From assembly GCF_907164915.1 (NCBI RefSeq), contig NC_061862.1:143397913-143461912 (forward strand): a DNA stretch of 64,000 bases, in the 5' to 3' direction. This stretch comes from Impatiens glandulifera (lineage: Eukaryota > Streptophyta > Magnoliopsida > Ericales > Balsaminaceae). The notes beneath the pieces are model-generated. The model did not search any database and had not been told where the DNA came from. It worked only from the letters and a program-made list of their open reading frames with translations. The translations under genes and the position numbers were made by a program. Positions 1-11,925 of the stretch are shown in pieces. How positions within the stretch are numbered: the stretch's first letter is position 1; every line of letters begins with the position of its first letter.

Positions 1-2269
1 TATGTTTAGACTTGTCACTGACTCTAAACTTGTCCAATTTCTAATTACTATCACAATAATTAGAAATTTATGTTGGTACATCCTTAGTTAACCTTGGAAC
101 ATCTTCTAATAAGAAGCATAGTAATCCGTACATGCTTATCATTTAATTTTTTATGGAAATATTGTTTACTTGGCTAACTAGTAGACAAAATGTCTTTGAA
201 CTATTCAGCCTTCGTGTAAACGATTATATATTTTACATAAAAATATTTTATTTTTCGACATAAGTCAAAAATATAGATTATAACGTTTAATCTATCCATC
301 ATAAGTTTCTTAGAAGATTTCCATACGTAGATTGCACTTCTAAGTGTAAACATATTCACTTTAAGACGTAAAGTCTTTCATTTAATAATATCAATATATC
401 ATTTGATAATAACATGATATTTCGTTTAGTGCAATTCATATCCTTTATGGATTTAATCATTTTTATCGTAATTTCAACGATAAAAATATCGTACAAAAGA
501 CACGTAATGAAATAATTTTCATTATCTTCATGATATATATAATTGTCACATCCACTTTTTAATAAAAGTATGATCAAATTTTCATATCATTATTATAAAA
601 TTTGTTATAAGTCATATCAAGACTTTATAAACTTTCTTTTTCATTTATTTCATAAAATTCTTTTGAAGACAAAATAATGTCAAAATATGACACGTTTCTT
701 GATTTCAAAATCCTCAAATCTAAAATATCGATTTGAACACCAACTCAGCAAATATAAACAAGACATTTTCTTGTTATTTTCTTTCTTTTTGTAAAGTTGC
801 GCAACTTTATCTTTTATAGAGAACAGATTTCTCTAACAATAAATTATCTTTTTATTTATCATAATATACACAATTATTTTTGTGTTATAATCAATAAAAA
901 TATTTGCCCCCACATTCGTGTTGGTACCCTTTTTTAAATCACACACATTTGTATAATTTAAATCAATGATTTTCTAATCAAGAAATTGTCACACAATTCT
1001 TGTACAAAATTCTTTTGTTATACTTATATGAATAAGATAACTATATCATAAATAATTAATTGAATAAAATATAATTTCTATACAAGAGATTAGAATGTTT
1101 ATTCATATATAAATCATTCTTCACATAATCTCCACATAAGAAATTTAATCAATTAAAATATTTATTTAAACACTTAATTTCTATAAAAGAAATTAGAATA
1201 TTTAATCAAATAAATATTCACCATATCACATGATTTCTACAAAAGAAATCATAATGTTTCAAGCATCTTTGGCCAAAGCCGCTTAAACATTTATTTTCGG
1301 TTGCACGTTTGCATACCGCAATATCGGCACGTTTGCCACATTATTCTCAAATCAAACAAGACTTTCCTTGTAATTGTTTGATTTCAAGATTATCAAATTA
1401 AGTAAGTCTTAATGATGCAATTGAACAATGTATATCAAATATATTATATTAAACCAATATTAATATATCCATATATATGATATTATATATTATTGCTTCT
1501 TTCGTTTTAGTCACCACGATGACAAAACAACTATAATATATATAGTTAATAACATAGAAACGTAATCAGATAAATAATATGCCATATATATTATTAAACA
1601 AATATATACACAACTTCATTTATCATTAAAAATACCGTTTAAAAAATACATGATAATTAATTAGAATATTAATTATTACACTTAATTAGATGTTGATCAT
1701 TTATCTTTAATCAAATATAAAACTAACTAATTATATAAATAAATATTCATGTCATCAATTATCCGTTTCTTAATTAATTAGATGACCTTTAACATTCTAT
1801 AACAAATCTTTGTCAATCAAAGAACACATGATTTGTGACAAATTACAAAATTATCTATTAAAATAAAAATAGATAGAAAACAAATCTTAATTTATATAAA
1901 TATAAATTTCTAGATAATCATACTTATTATGAATAACATGAATCATCTTTATATTAGCTAATATACATGATTTATATTAATAATCAATTAGCACATAATC
2001 AAATATATTTCATATATTAATCGAAGCACTTACATTCCCATGTTTTGAACAATAATCGGCGTGAAGCGACTATGCATGCTCAAAATAAATCTTAGTAGAT
2101 TGTTCTCACCGAGACAATTTTTGCGAAGAAAATTTCGACTAACATAGTCATGTCTCTTTAAATGCATGATTAGAATAAGTTCTAAAACAAATAACTTATT
2201 TAATCTCATTATACATATGACCTTCATTTTCTGTCATTATGAATCACATAATTTCTATAGTGCCCTATT
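1..2269. other. AT-rich gene-free region, possibly old LTR-type repeat
   Basis: No coding exon, RNA gene or intact transposon is recognisable. The sequence is extremely AT-rich. Between about 1060 and 1260 there are weak forerunners of the hairpin motif that becomes regular after 2270, in the form AATTTCTAxxxAAGAAATT. A few GC-richer islands, such as around 1270-1340, resemble the composition of old retrotransposon ends, but I could place no boundary. Confidence 0.5.
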
Positions 2270-2793
2270 TCATTTCATTTAATAATTTTTACACAAGAAA
2301 TTATAATGATTTTCACATCAATGACTCAAGTCTGATTGCTATAAAGAAATCATTAACTACCTCATTCATCTCCAACATTAATGGATAGAGTCATTTTAAC
2401 GAGTCTGATTTCTACCAAGAAATCATTGACTACACATTCAACTCATAATTTATACACAAGAAATTGAAATGGTTTTAATATCAATGACTAAAGTCATTTT
2501 AACAAATCTGATTTCTATAAAAAGAAATCATTGACTACCCCCATTCAACTCATAATTTCTACAAAAGAAATTGGAATGGTTTCAACATAAATGACTAGTG
2601 TCATTTTATAACACATCAGATTTCTATGAAAGAAATCATTGGCTCCATTCATCTAATAATTTCTATACAAGAAATTTGAATGGTTCCACCGTAAATGACT
2701 AGTGTCATTTTATCACGTCCAATTTCTATAAAAGAAATCAACGTAAATGACTAATGTCATTTTATCACGTCTGATTTCTACAAAAGAAATCAT
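2270..2793. repeat. Tandem array of short hairpins, about five units of about 130 bp
   Basis: Each unit has up to three short dyads in a fixed order. The first is AATTTCTAxxxAAGAAATT, the second a near-palindrome AAATGACTAGTGTCATTT, and the third GATTTCTAxxxAAGAAATC. The stems stay complementary while the 4-6 base loops vary (for example TATAAA, TACAAA, TATGAA). The motif AATGACT..AGTCATTT recurs near 2490, 2600, 2695 and 2745. No reading frame runs through it and I do not recognise the family. Confidence 0.75.
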
Positions 2794-2794
2794 C

Positions 2795-2880
2795 TTATCA
2801 GTTGGATTTGAACAGGGGATCTCCCTTCCATCACGCACCATTGCGTCTGAACTTTGAACCACTGCACCAATGCGCCATTT
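2795..2880 (-). mobile_element. tRNA-like SINE head or tRNA remnant with A and B boxes
   Basis: On the minus strand, positions 2869-2859 read TGGTGCAGTGG, an exact fit to the plant Pol III A box TRGYNNARNGG. Positions 2814-2804 read TGTTCAAATCC, one base off the B box GGTTCRANNCC. The spacing of about 45 bases suits a tRNA-derived SINE. No clean cloverleaf forms, so it is not a working tRNA. The hairpin array begins directly 3' of it on that strand. SINE identity is an inference; a decayed tRNA gene is the alternative. Confidence 0.55.
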
Positions 2881-4699
2881 CATTGTTGTACCGCTTTTAT
2901 GACCTTTTGTCTTCTTTTTAGAGAAACTTAATTTTCTCTTCTTTTTGACTTAAACTCTGTCAAACAATATATACCCATTTAAAACCATAACTTATTACCA
3001 TAATAAAATGTAATATATAAAACAATGTATAAATAAAGATATCATCTCTCTTTATTTATTAAATCATCCTACCATATTCTTATTAATTATATTGTTTAAT
3101 TAAAAAGAAGGTATATATTATAATTAATTATTTTAAAACTGAAACCATATGTTTCAATTATAATTAATTTTAACACCATAAATTTTATAAAAATTGAAAG
3201 TTAACATATTAGTTACTTTCTTATTTTCATTCATTATTATTAATAATTTTAATAACCAAACAAATCTTTAAATAAGACTAGAACAAATTAAATTATTGTG
3301 TTCTAATTTATTTTCTATATAACATTTGTATAATGAATATACAAATTAATGTTTCTTGAGAAAATTTTCCTATCAAAATATATTAGCTTATAAAACTAAG
3401 CTTTAACAGCATAAGAACATATGTGTTAATAATCAAACATATTTATATGTAATAAAGACTTATCTTTATTTGTTGATTCCTTAAGATGAATCTTTTTCAT
3501 TTTTTTGAAATGAACATCATCTCTTCCGTAACACCGCGACTCGTATTTCTGAAACATCAAAGACAAAAAATATATTCGATGGTGCAAGCTCTTAAATAGC
3601 TTAGCACAAAGAACCTGTTTTAAGATTGTTAGAAATCTTGTTTTGAAATAACAGAAATATATATATAAATTGTGTTACAAATAGATGAAATAAATAAAAT
3701 ATATAAAAAACAATATCACCGAATAAATTGTTGATTCGAGGCATGTACTTAGCACATTTCCCTTAAAACAGTTCCACCGTCTCCCCATGTGCTAGAGCTT
3801 ATCACAGATGGCTGTCTCCTAGGGTACAACGAATCTAGTAGTGATTCAGCACTGAAATCACTACACAACGAGCTTAATAAAGTACCTGAACTATCACCGG
3901 GTTTCAACGGAAAAATCGAACGAAGAACTCGAAGAACACTCATAAAACAAGAAGAAGACTCTTGGAATTCTAGAGTGAGAAAGATGAAGGATGAAGTATG
4001 TGGTTTTTTGTCCATCGAATGGTGTGGGATTTAGATTGTTGAAATAATAAACTGTTAATTAAATCATCAATTGATCCAACGGTTGGCATTGCTTGCCTCT
4101 TCATTTGCCTTAATATTTCTTCTTAATGAAGGATAATTGTTTGCCAAAATTAATGAAGACATTTATTTTGCAATACTCACGTTACATGGTTTTTTAATCT
4201 GTTAATAACAATATTAAATTATCATAACAATTAATAATAATAACAAACTCATGTAAGTCACACTACAAATTAACAACATTTTGTTAATTGGTCATCAAGG
4301 CATTTTGATTAATTAATTTAAATTAATTAATTCAAACATTTGGATCAAATTTCATCCTATAATTCACATTTGAATTTCACATGAAATTGATTTAATTTTA
4401 TTACCCATATTCTAATTTCCATTCATTAATAGAATTTATAGAATTAGTTTAAAAATTCCAACAGAAACCTCCTCTTGTAATTCAGTACGTAATTGCTCGT
4501 ACTCTTACTCCCTCCGCTGCAAGTAACAAAAGTTCATTGTTGTTGTTCTTGTGCGAAGGATAGAAGTCGTCAACATTAAACGGAAGGAAGGACGGCAGTG
4601 AAAGAAAATAATCGAAATAGGAGCGACGATGAAATGAAGAAGAGAGAGAAAGAAGAAAGAAAGAGGGCGATCGCGTTTAAGGTAGTAAAAACTTTCTCC
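2881..4699. other. Gene-free intergenic region
   Basis: AT-rich, with one GC-richer block (about 3730-4030) that is open on both strands for 80-88 codons. Neither translation resembles a known family and the neighbouring sequence is not genic. The block could be part of an old LTR retrotransposon. I assign no gene here. Confidence 0.5.
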
Positions 4700-4880
4700 G
4701 AGAGTAGTAACCAATTACTATCGATGAATATAATAAATGAATTTCCCCAAGAGCATTAATCAATGACTCTCGAAAATAATAATTATAACCAAAAGCTAAT
4801 GAATGCCCTCGCCGATAGTGTAATTATATAATCGAAAGCTAATGAATTTCCTCGGCAATATGAATATTTTTGAGAGCCTA
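4700..4880 (+). repeat. Small imperfect tandem repeat
   Basis: The phrase AAAGCTAATGAATxxCCTCG occurs twice about 60 bases apart (about 4793 and 4842), and a weaker version lies upstream near 4735. No coding potential. It ends just before the MITE at 4894. Confidence 0.5.
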
Positions 4881-4893
4881 CGTTCGCTCTCAG

Positions 4894-5107
4894 CAGTGGC
4901 GGAACCAAAAGAAAATTTCAACATAGACTAAAAAAAACAAAGTCGTTGTCGGGGCTCAAAATGGGTCACTTAGGTGATAGGCGAGATTTATTACCACTGT
5001 ACTAGAAATACTTAATAATTCATACACCTATCATATTCTTTTATGTTACTAATCCAGGAGTCAGCTGGTGCTCAAGCCCATGTTGGCCCCGTTTGGTTCT
5101 GTCACTG
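4894..5107. mobile_element. hAT-type MITE, 214 bp
   Basis: The left end reads CAGTGGCGGAACCAA and the right end is its inverted copy, matching at 13 of 15 positions. The element is flanked by GCTCTCAG (4886-4893) and GCTCTCGG (5108-5115), an 8-base target duplication with one mismatch, as expected for hAT transposons. It has no transposase and must be non-autonomous. Confidence 0.85.
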
Positions 5108-5177
5108 GCTCTCGGTGAGATTGCTCAGTAATTACGTATATTCTATTAGTGATGGGAGTGTATCCCATCGATCATTT

Positions 5178-5427
5178 TTTAATCCCTCAAATTCACTCAC
5201 ATATTCAACCATCACATAACCTTATTTTAACATTATGCACTAACAAACTCATTTTAGGCATTTTGATCGATAATTCTCTAATCCCTCAAATTCACACATC
5301 CATATATCACATTTTAATATTTATAATATCCCTCTAAAATCCGCATAAACTGGGACTCAATTTTAGTTTCAAATTTGAAATGTGAATACTTTAACCACTA
5401 CATCATTTGCATTTGTGATTGTTGAAA

Positions 5428-5500
<73 letters not shown>

Positions 5501-6010
5501 GAGAATTTAATATTATTTAAATATATCACAAATTAATTTTTAAATATGTTTATATATATATAATAGTAAATATATATTAGTTATTATTTTAAATATATAA
5601 TTAAAAAAAGATATTTGGTATAAATTATATACTCACCCATTAACTTATGGTTTGAGTTTATATTTAAATGAATCGATCCGGTTCATTTTGTCAAACATAA
5701 AAATCCAAATCATTCATATCGCTCGTCCGGTCTACCCTCACTAATTTCGTTATTTTCGGTCATATTATACCATAATTTTAGATAATTTTATCGTTCATTC
5801 CCTTAATCCCTCAAATTCACACCCATATGTACCACCATTACATAACTTTGTTTTAAGCACTAACAAACTCATTTTAGATATCTTGATCGATTATTCATTT
5901 AATCTCTCAAATTCATACCCACCTATTCTACCATCACATAACCTTATTTTTAAGGTTATGCACAAACAAACTCATTTTTATGTATTTTGATCGATAATTC
6001 TCTAATCTCT
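5178..6010 (+). repeat. Tandem and interspersed ~100 bp repeats
   Basis: A unit of roughly 100 bases containing AATCCCTCAAATTCACAC, then CATCACATAACCTTATTTT, then CACTAACAAACTCATTTTAG and TTTTGATCGATAATTC occurs near 5178-5297 and again two to three times in 5797-6010. The copies are separated by a TA microsatellite and unrelated sequence. The short open frame at 5149-5337 is an accident of this repeat. Confidence 0.7.
5433..5497. repeat. (TA)n microsatellite
   Basis: About 32 uninterrupted TA dinucleotides. Confidence 0.95.
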
Positions 6011-6344
6011 CAAATTTAGACAATGAAACAATTATGCTAGTTGAAATGTTAGAGCGAAAATATAAAATTGAGTTACAAACAAAATGATGAAGATAACTCG
6101 TCAGGTTTGGTTTAGATTTTCTTTTTAAATTAACTAAATTTTAATAATATAATATTTTAATTTATTTGATTGGTTGACAAGCACGAAATTGGGAAGAGAA
6201 TATTAATTATATATTTGAAATATGTGTCCCAAAATTCTGTCCAAGCACGTGCTGCTGCTGCCAGCTGAAGGCTGAAGCTTCTTTTGCATACATACATTAA
6301 TTAGACTTTGAAATTCAAATTTGAAATTTCGTTTTAAAAAATAA

Positions 6345-6348
<4 letters not shown>

Positions 6349-6403
<55 letters not shown>
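6349..6403. repeat. (TA)n microsatellite
   Basis: About 27 uninterrupted AT dinucleotides. The overlapping minus-strand open frame ending in alternating Ile-Tyr is an artefact of this repeat. Confidence 0.95.
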
Positions 6404-6409
<6 letters not shown>

Positions 6410-7331
6410 GAGAAATGATTGGAGGTTAAGAAATTTAAAGACAATGATATCGCGTTTTTATTGGTTGAAAAAATAAAATAATTTTTTTCCTTTTCATTTC
6501 TCTTATACTCTATTATCATCTAATATAAAGTTATAACTGATTTAATTAATTTGATTCGTATTCAAATTATATTCATTAATGTTATGTTTAACGAAAATTT
6601 TTATAGTTATGTTTTCGTTTAGTAATTGAATTTGTTTAAAATTGTTAATATGTAAATGTTTTTATATTTTATTTTGTTTAGTTAGTTATATTAAAATTAC
6701 ACATTGAATATAAATAATTTGATATATAAGGTCAGATATTGTCTTAATTCTTAATTGAGTATGACTAAATAAATTTATATTTAAGAACCGGCTTATCCCA
6801 TGGTTAGTTATTGTTTATATTGAAAAAATAAAATAAGTGAAACAATAGTAAAATGATTATAATTTTCTGATATAAATAACTTATTTTTTTCATTAAACAA
6901 TATCATTTTAAAAAAACTCAATAAAAATCTACAATAATCTAACATCAAACAAACTTATATGTAAAATTATAATTAGTGAAAGTTATTTTTTATTGTTCAT
7001 TCTTTTTCTTCTCATTTATTTCTTTTTTATTTGTGTGGTTTGAATTTGTAATACAAATTTTAACTTAAAGAAAAATTTTATTTCTTGTCGGAATAACCTC
7101 CCAAACCACACAAATAATCCACCAAGCATGACCACAATTTGTGGAATGAGCTGTGGGGGCATTCTTTTTCATACAAATTAAAATTATAAAATAAGTCAAA
7201 AGAAAAATTGAAAGAATTATTAATGAGATACCATGGTAATTTAATCAATGAGTGCATATACTCTTGTTAGAGCTGATTGGGAAAGTGTTCAAATTATTTG
7301 GTGCTCTCTTTTCTCTTCTTTCTATCTCCGC
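6404..7331. other. Gene-free AT-rich DNA
   Basis: No gene, RNA or transposon end recognised. Confidence 0.5.
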
Positions 7332-7611
7332 TGTACTCAATTTAGAAACAAGATGAGACGTTATTCAAGCTCCTCTCCTCAAGCAAAGCAGCCCGATAAG
7401 TCATCAAAGGGTTTGTCTCGATAATGGAATAGAAGACATTACTCAGTTATACTCAATTCAGAAACAAGATCAGACGTTATTCCGGCTCGTCTCCTCAAGC
7501 AAAGCAACCCGATAAGTCATCAAAGTTATTCCGGCTCGTCTCCTCAAGCAAAGCAGCCCGATAAGTCATCAAAGGGTTTGTCTCGATAATGGAATAGAAG
7601 GCATTACGCAT
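7332..7611 (+). repeat. Tandem duplication, about 2.5 units of ~110 bp
   Basis: The segment beginning TACTCAATTTAGAAACAAGA and ending GTCTCGATAATGGAATAGAA is repeated. A truncated middle copy lacks the GGGTTTGTCTCG part and is joined directly to a third copy. The copies differ at only a few bases, so the event is recent. The region is not coding. Confidence 0.85.
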
Positions 7612-9380
7612 TTTAAAGTGTCTCACGGTGATATAAATATTTTCAATCAAATGATATGAGAACTCGCGATGAAAAAATAAGATCTTTTTATATCAAAATA
7701 TCAACTGAAAAAATAATAGGAAAATTCTTTAATCACCCGGTCCTAATGTGAAAAAGAACCAAAACAGAATATTCTTATTTCCAAGGGAATCAATCGAAAT
7801 CGAAAGAAGGAAAGTCTGTCTATTTTTGACTAAGTGAGATTATCGACCCTTTAAAAAGGTACACTAGAGTGATCTTTTATTTTGTAACAAGTTAATTGTT
7901 AAATTTAAATCACTCTAATAAAAAAAATTTATTTACAATTATACATTAACAATCATCTATTTCTCTTTACTCTAAAAGTGAAAAAAAAAAAATCAAGACA
8001 ATGAACTTGTAAAAGACAATTTATTTATTTTATTTTAATCCTAAAAGGCAACTAGCTCTAGAAGAGGCTTATATTTAAAATTAATTATTTAAAAAAAAAT
8101 GAATATAATTAATTAATTAATAAGAAAATAGGAAAAATAAAAAGGAAACTCCCATAGACACGGGGTGTCCCACGTTGTCCCTATTCCGCGTCTTGAAAGG
8201 GCAAAGGGAAGGGTAATACCGTAATAAACAATCCCCTCACTTATAGGTCAAGTGTCCCAATGACGGTTGGATGTTACCTGGATTTTGATATAAGGTTAAT
8301 ATTTGGATATTTAATATTAAATTAATTAATTATTATGGCTAGTTTGATTCAATTTCTTTCTTTCAATTTTTTTAATTTATTGGAATCTAACATTGATCTT
8401 GTTTAATACACTTAATATTTACCATTTATATTTTTTTTAAAAATTATCCATTTTATTCAATAATTTTATTATTATTATTTAACGTTGAAAACTAGAATAA
8501 CCTAGCAATCATGATATTCACTACAATTTAAAACGTTTTAAGTGAAAATTCACCACGTATATTTGGTCTTTTAGGGCTTATTCGATTATGATTATTTAAA
8601 TAATCTTAACATAATCAAACAACATTTCATTATTCTCTCCTCAATTCAAATATTATAAAATACATTATATTCAAAAAAAAATATTTATTATATATTAATA
8701 CGTTTTAAATAATTTTATTTAATTCACTTTTTTTAACATAATCAATTATCATTCTTTTTTAAATAATTCAACCAAATTCGAACCAGCCCTTCTGAAACAC
8801 TATTTATTTGTTAAAATTATTATAGCAGTTTTGATTTATTCACATTTTTAATGGAATTAGGCGGTTTATTTTGAGTTATTTAAATAACTCGATTAAATTA
8901 AATATCATTTCACTTCTTTTATTTATTATATTATTTAATTAATTAATTAAAATATTAAAATATTTTTTATTTTAAATTATTATTTTTTATTTTATTATTA
9001 TATATTAATATACTTTAATTTTTATCAGAAATATATGAAATTAACAAAAATGTTACTTTATTCTCCTTTTAAATTTAAATATTAAATAATAGTTTAAGCA
9101 TAGTTATATGAGAATTTTGAGTCATTACAAAAAAATATTATTAATTAAATTAAAGTAGTTTTAAAAAATAAAATTAAACACATACAAAATAACCAAAACA
9201 CTTGAACCAATTTTTATAATAATTTAATTAACATGATTCATTTTTTCAAACTATAATTAAAATTTATTAGAAATAACCCACAATCAAACAAGCTCATATA
9301 TTATTATTAATATTATTATTATCCTTCCCTCAAATAAACCAGAACCATTCTTTGTTCACAAAGAACATCTAAAATTTCTG
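7612..9380. other. Gene-free AT-rich DNA and start of duplicated block A
   Basis: No gene is seen in 7612-9190. From about 9190, and perhaps from 8900, the sequence is alignable with 33560 onward (see the segmental duplication). The proximal promoter of the first SAUR gene lies at its end. Confidence 0.5.
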
Positions 9381-9387
9381 TATAAAT
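9381..9387 (+). promoter_or_regulatory. TATA box of SAUR copy A
   Basis: TATAAAT, 74 bases before the upstream ORF and 248 before the SAUR start codon. It is conserved in the same context in copy B (33745). Confidence 0.6.
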
Positions 9388-9454
9388 CAATCAAATCTAG
9401 AGAGAGAAAATCATAACAATCAATTTCTTCAAAGAGCGAGAATTGTTAAATATC

Positions 9455-9568
9455 ATGAACAACGAAGTTCCCTGCAGATCCCTCATAGAGTCATCATCTT
9501 CTTCAAGTAATACTAATTCTCTCACCCAGTTCACAGATTCCTGGCCTTTCTCTCATCTCTTTTTGTAA
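9455..9568 (+). CDS. Candidate upstream ORF of 37 codons in SAUR leader
   Basis: An ATG-initiated frame of 37 codons ends 60 bases before the SAUR start. It encodes a Ser-rich peptide beginning MNNEVPCRSL and ending WPFSHLFL. The second SAUR copy keeps a 37-codon frame at the same place with 31 of 37 residues identical and no indel. Six replacements against three synonymous changes gives no clear sign of purifying selection. It may be a translated regulatory uORF or simply duplicated leader sequence. Confidence 0.4.
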   Translation: MNNEVPCRSLIESSSSSSNTNSLTQFTDSWPFSHLFL

Positions 9569-9628
9569 CAGTCATCTTCTTCTTCGATCCATCCTAGGTA
9601 ATTTCTTTTGGTTTGTTGAGATATTTTC

Positions 9629-9979
9629 ATGATGGGGATGAAGAATCATGATGAACAGGTGATGGGTTTTGATGATGATCATCATATGCTGATTCATGAA
9701 ATTCCAAAAGGGTGTCTTGCGATTAAGGTAGGAGGAGAAGGAGAAGAAAAACAGAGGTTTATTATACCGGTGATGTATGTGAATCATCCTCTGTTTATGC
9801 AGCTGTTGAAGGAAGCAGAAGAGGAATATGGATTTGATCATAAAGGACCCATTACTATTCCTTGTCATGTTCAAGATTTTCGACATGTTCAAGGAATCAT
9901 TGATCAAGAAATCAATAGTAACCGTTATCATCTTCATCACCATCATCATAATCATCATCTTCCATGTTTTAGGGTTTAA
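9629..9979 (+). CDS. SAUR family protein, SAUR32-like (copy A)
   Basis: Intronless gene for 116 residues, usual for SAUR proteins. In this family, small auxin-up RNA proteins act in auxin-related growth, often by inhibiting PP2C.D phosphatases and so activating plasma-membrane H+-ATPase; that role is inferred from the family. The SAUR core spans residues 24-90: IPKGCLAIKVG, then RFIIPVMYVNHPLF, LLKEAEEEYGFDHKGPITIP and a C-terminal segment with VQGIID. The tail has a His-rich run (about residues 102-109) followed by PCFRV, as in SAUR32-type members. The start is the first of two adjacent ATG codons, and beginning one codon later is equally possible. Copy B differs at four residues. Confidence 0.93.
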   Translation: MMGMKNHDEQVMGFDDDHHMLIHEIPKGCLAIKVGGEGEEKQRFIIPVMYVNHPLFMQLLKEAEEEYGFDHKGPITIPCHVQDFRHVQGIIDQEINSNRYHLHHHHHNHHLPCFRV

Positions 9980-11769
9980 TTGAAGCTAGATGCTTGATTT
10001 CTATGGACTAAATGTTCATCATCATCTAGCTAATTGTTGTGTTTTTTATTTTCTCTATTGGTGCTTATTATGACAAATACATAATACATATATGTTGCTT
10101 ATTTGTAAATCAGTGTGTTTTTTACATTTATATCCCTAATTTTAATGGAAGGTTTTATTAGTGTAAATCTCAATTTCAACTTAAATCGTTTTTAACGAAA
10201 ATGAAATCGGGAGTCATTTTTAACAAAAGTGAAATAAAATGTCGTGTTTTTAATGGGAATGAAACCCGAACCATAATGTATAATACAAGACTTATAATTT
10301 TTAACCAGAGTATAATGATATGCTTAATACACTAAACATGTGAAAATAAAAAGTTGAATAGACTAGATATAAATATTTAATTTTATAATTTTTAATTTAG
10401 AAAACTAACCCTCTTACTTTTTTTAACTTAAAATGTTAGTAATGATAAGAATTTATAAATTTAATCTTTAATATTTAATCTTGATTGATAACAAAGGAAA
10501 GAGGTTATGTTATGACATTTGATTGAAGAAATTTTCGAATTGTGTGATTATTGATAAAAATTTATAAATTTAATCATTTAATTAAGTGCAAATTTGATAT
10601 CTTATTTCATGACACACTTCAAATTTTAGTTTATTTTATAATTAATTTGCGTTCACATCCACATTTATTTTTTTCACAATTAGTGAACAAGCAGAATTGT
10701 TCCCAATTTAGTTAAGATTCTTAATATTTGAACTAAGTTAATTGATTAATAAATATTTAAAATCAATGTGAAAAAATATATAAAAAATATTATATTGACT
10801 TTATTAATTAATAAATTTAATTAAAAATGATTAAAGAACAAATTTTGATATATTTAATATTAAATAAATAGAAATTTATTAGAACTAACTCAATTGTTAA
10901 AAATTGTGACTTAGCCTTAAGTTGAAATTGACATAGGAATATAACTAACCTCCTAAATTCAAATAAAAATTATTAAATAAATAAAAATAGTTAGAAATAA
11001 CATATTTTAATAACTCTTAGACAATGACACTCATTTTTGTTTGTTATACCTTGAATGGAAATTCTTTAATTCTGAAACTTGAATGTGAACTTGATTATTT
11101 GCCCTTTCTAATTTCGGTTAATCTCGATATATTTTGCTTCCTTAAGCAAATCTATCAATATTTGTTTGAAAGCATAAATTTGTTTCTATAGGTAAATTAC
11201 AATTAATTATGTTATTAGGTTAAAATACAGACATCAAAATAGTTCTCAAATTATAAATATTTTAATAATTATAACAATTTTATTTTTCTGAATTTTAAAA
11301 AATTAGCACGATTCCATTCCGCATTTTAGTAGGAATTAAACCTCATATAATTTTAGTCTCTTAGAAAATATTATTGTGACTCAATATAATATAAAGAGAT
11401 AATATTATTTTGACTCAATATAATATAATACAATTACACTTTTAATAATTAAATTATTTGTGATTGTTTAATTATATTTATAATATACCATATTTTTTTT
11501 TAATTTAAACTATCTTAGTTGATTATACGGTCAAATTATATATATAAAAAAACATACTAATAATATAATTTTACTAAGATTCGACAATGGTAAGGTAACT
11601 TATGGTAAGGTAATTATGCAGTTACATTTGATCCAATTTTTAAATATATAATAATATTATTAATTATATATTATATTATTAATCTTTTTTATATTAAATA
11701 TATATTATATAATATATATAAACTTTTTTTTATTTCTTTTCGTATTATAATATATAACCATTTAATCTC
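9980..11769. other. SAUR 3' flank and AT-rich duplicated DNA
   Basis: Contains the SAUR 3' UTR and then gene-free AT-rich sequence. Most of 9980-11500 aligns with 34361-34790 and 39340-40020 of copy B. No further gene seen. Confidence 0.6.
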
Positions 11770-11925
11770 CTCTTCTAGTCTAACGGCAACAAGAAGTGAA
11801 TAATGAATATCCCTAGCCTCTTTGAGAGGTCTTGAGTTTGAGCTCGTCAAACATCAAGTTATGCATCTGATTAAATGGTTAGGTGTGTTTGCGGACTATA
11901 TGCTTAATCCTTTGTGGCCACATTT
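11770..11925 (+). mobile_element. SINE-like repeat, copy 1
   Basis: This block is absent from the matching place in copy B. It contains CCTCTTTGAGAGGTCTTGAG followed by TTTGAGCTC, a degenerate Pol III B box at 11834-11845. About 70 bases later comes GGACTATATGCTTAATCC. The same order of motifs occurs inverted at 31475-31650, with a better B box. Shared order in two unrelated sites supports a small interspersed repeat; calling it a SINE is an inference. Confidence 0.5.

Noticed and set aside
2270..2793. CRISPR-like or organellar inverted repeats
   Set aside because: Spacing and spacer-like parts are themselves repeated, and no organellar genes are nearby.
3749..4034. Overlapping open frames of 88 and 81 codons on both strands
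   Set aside because: Neither translation resembles a known family, both strands are open together, and the setting looks like an old repeat.
4505..4714. 69-codon minus-strand frame
   Set aside because: Low-complexity translation of a GAAG-rich stretch with no family match.
9572..9958. Minus-strand 128-codon frame opposite the SAUR gene
   Set aside because: The sense strand encodes a clear SAUR protein; the antisense frame is a by-product of its His/Asp codons.
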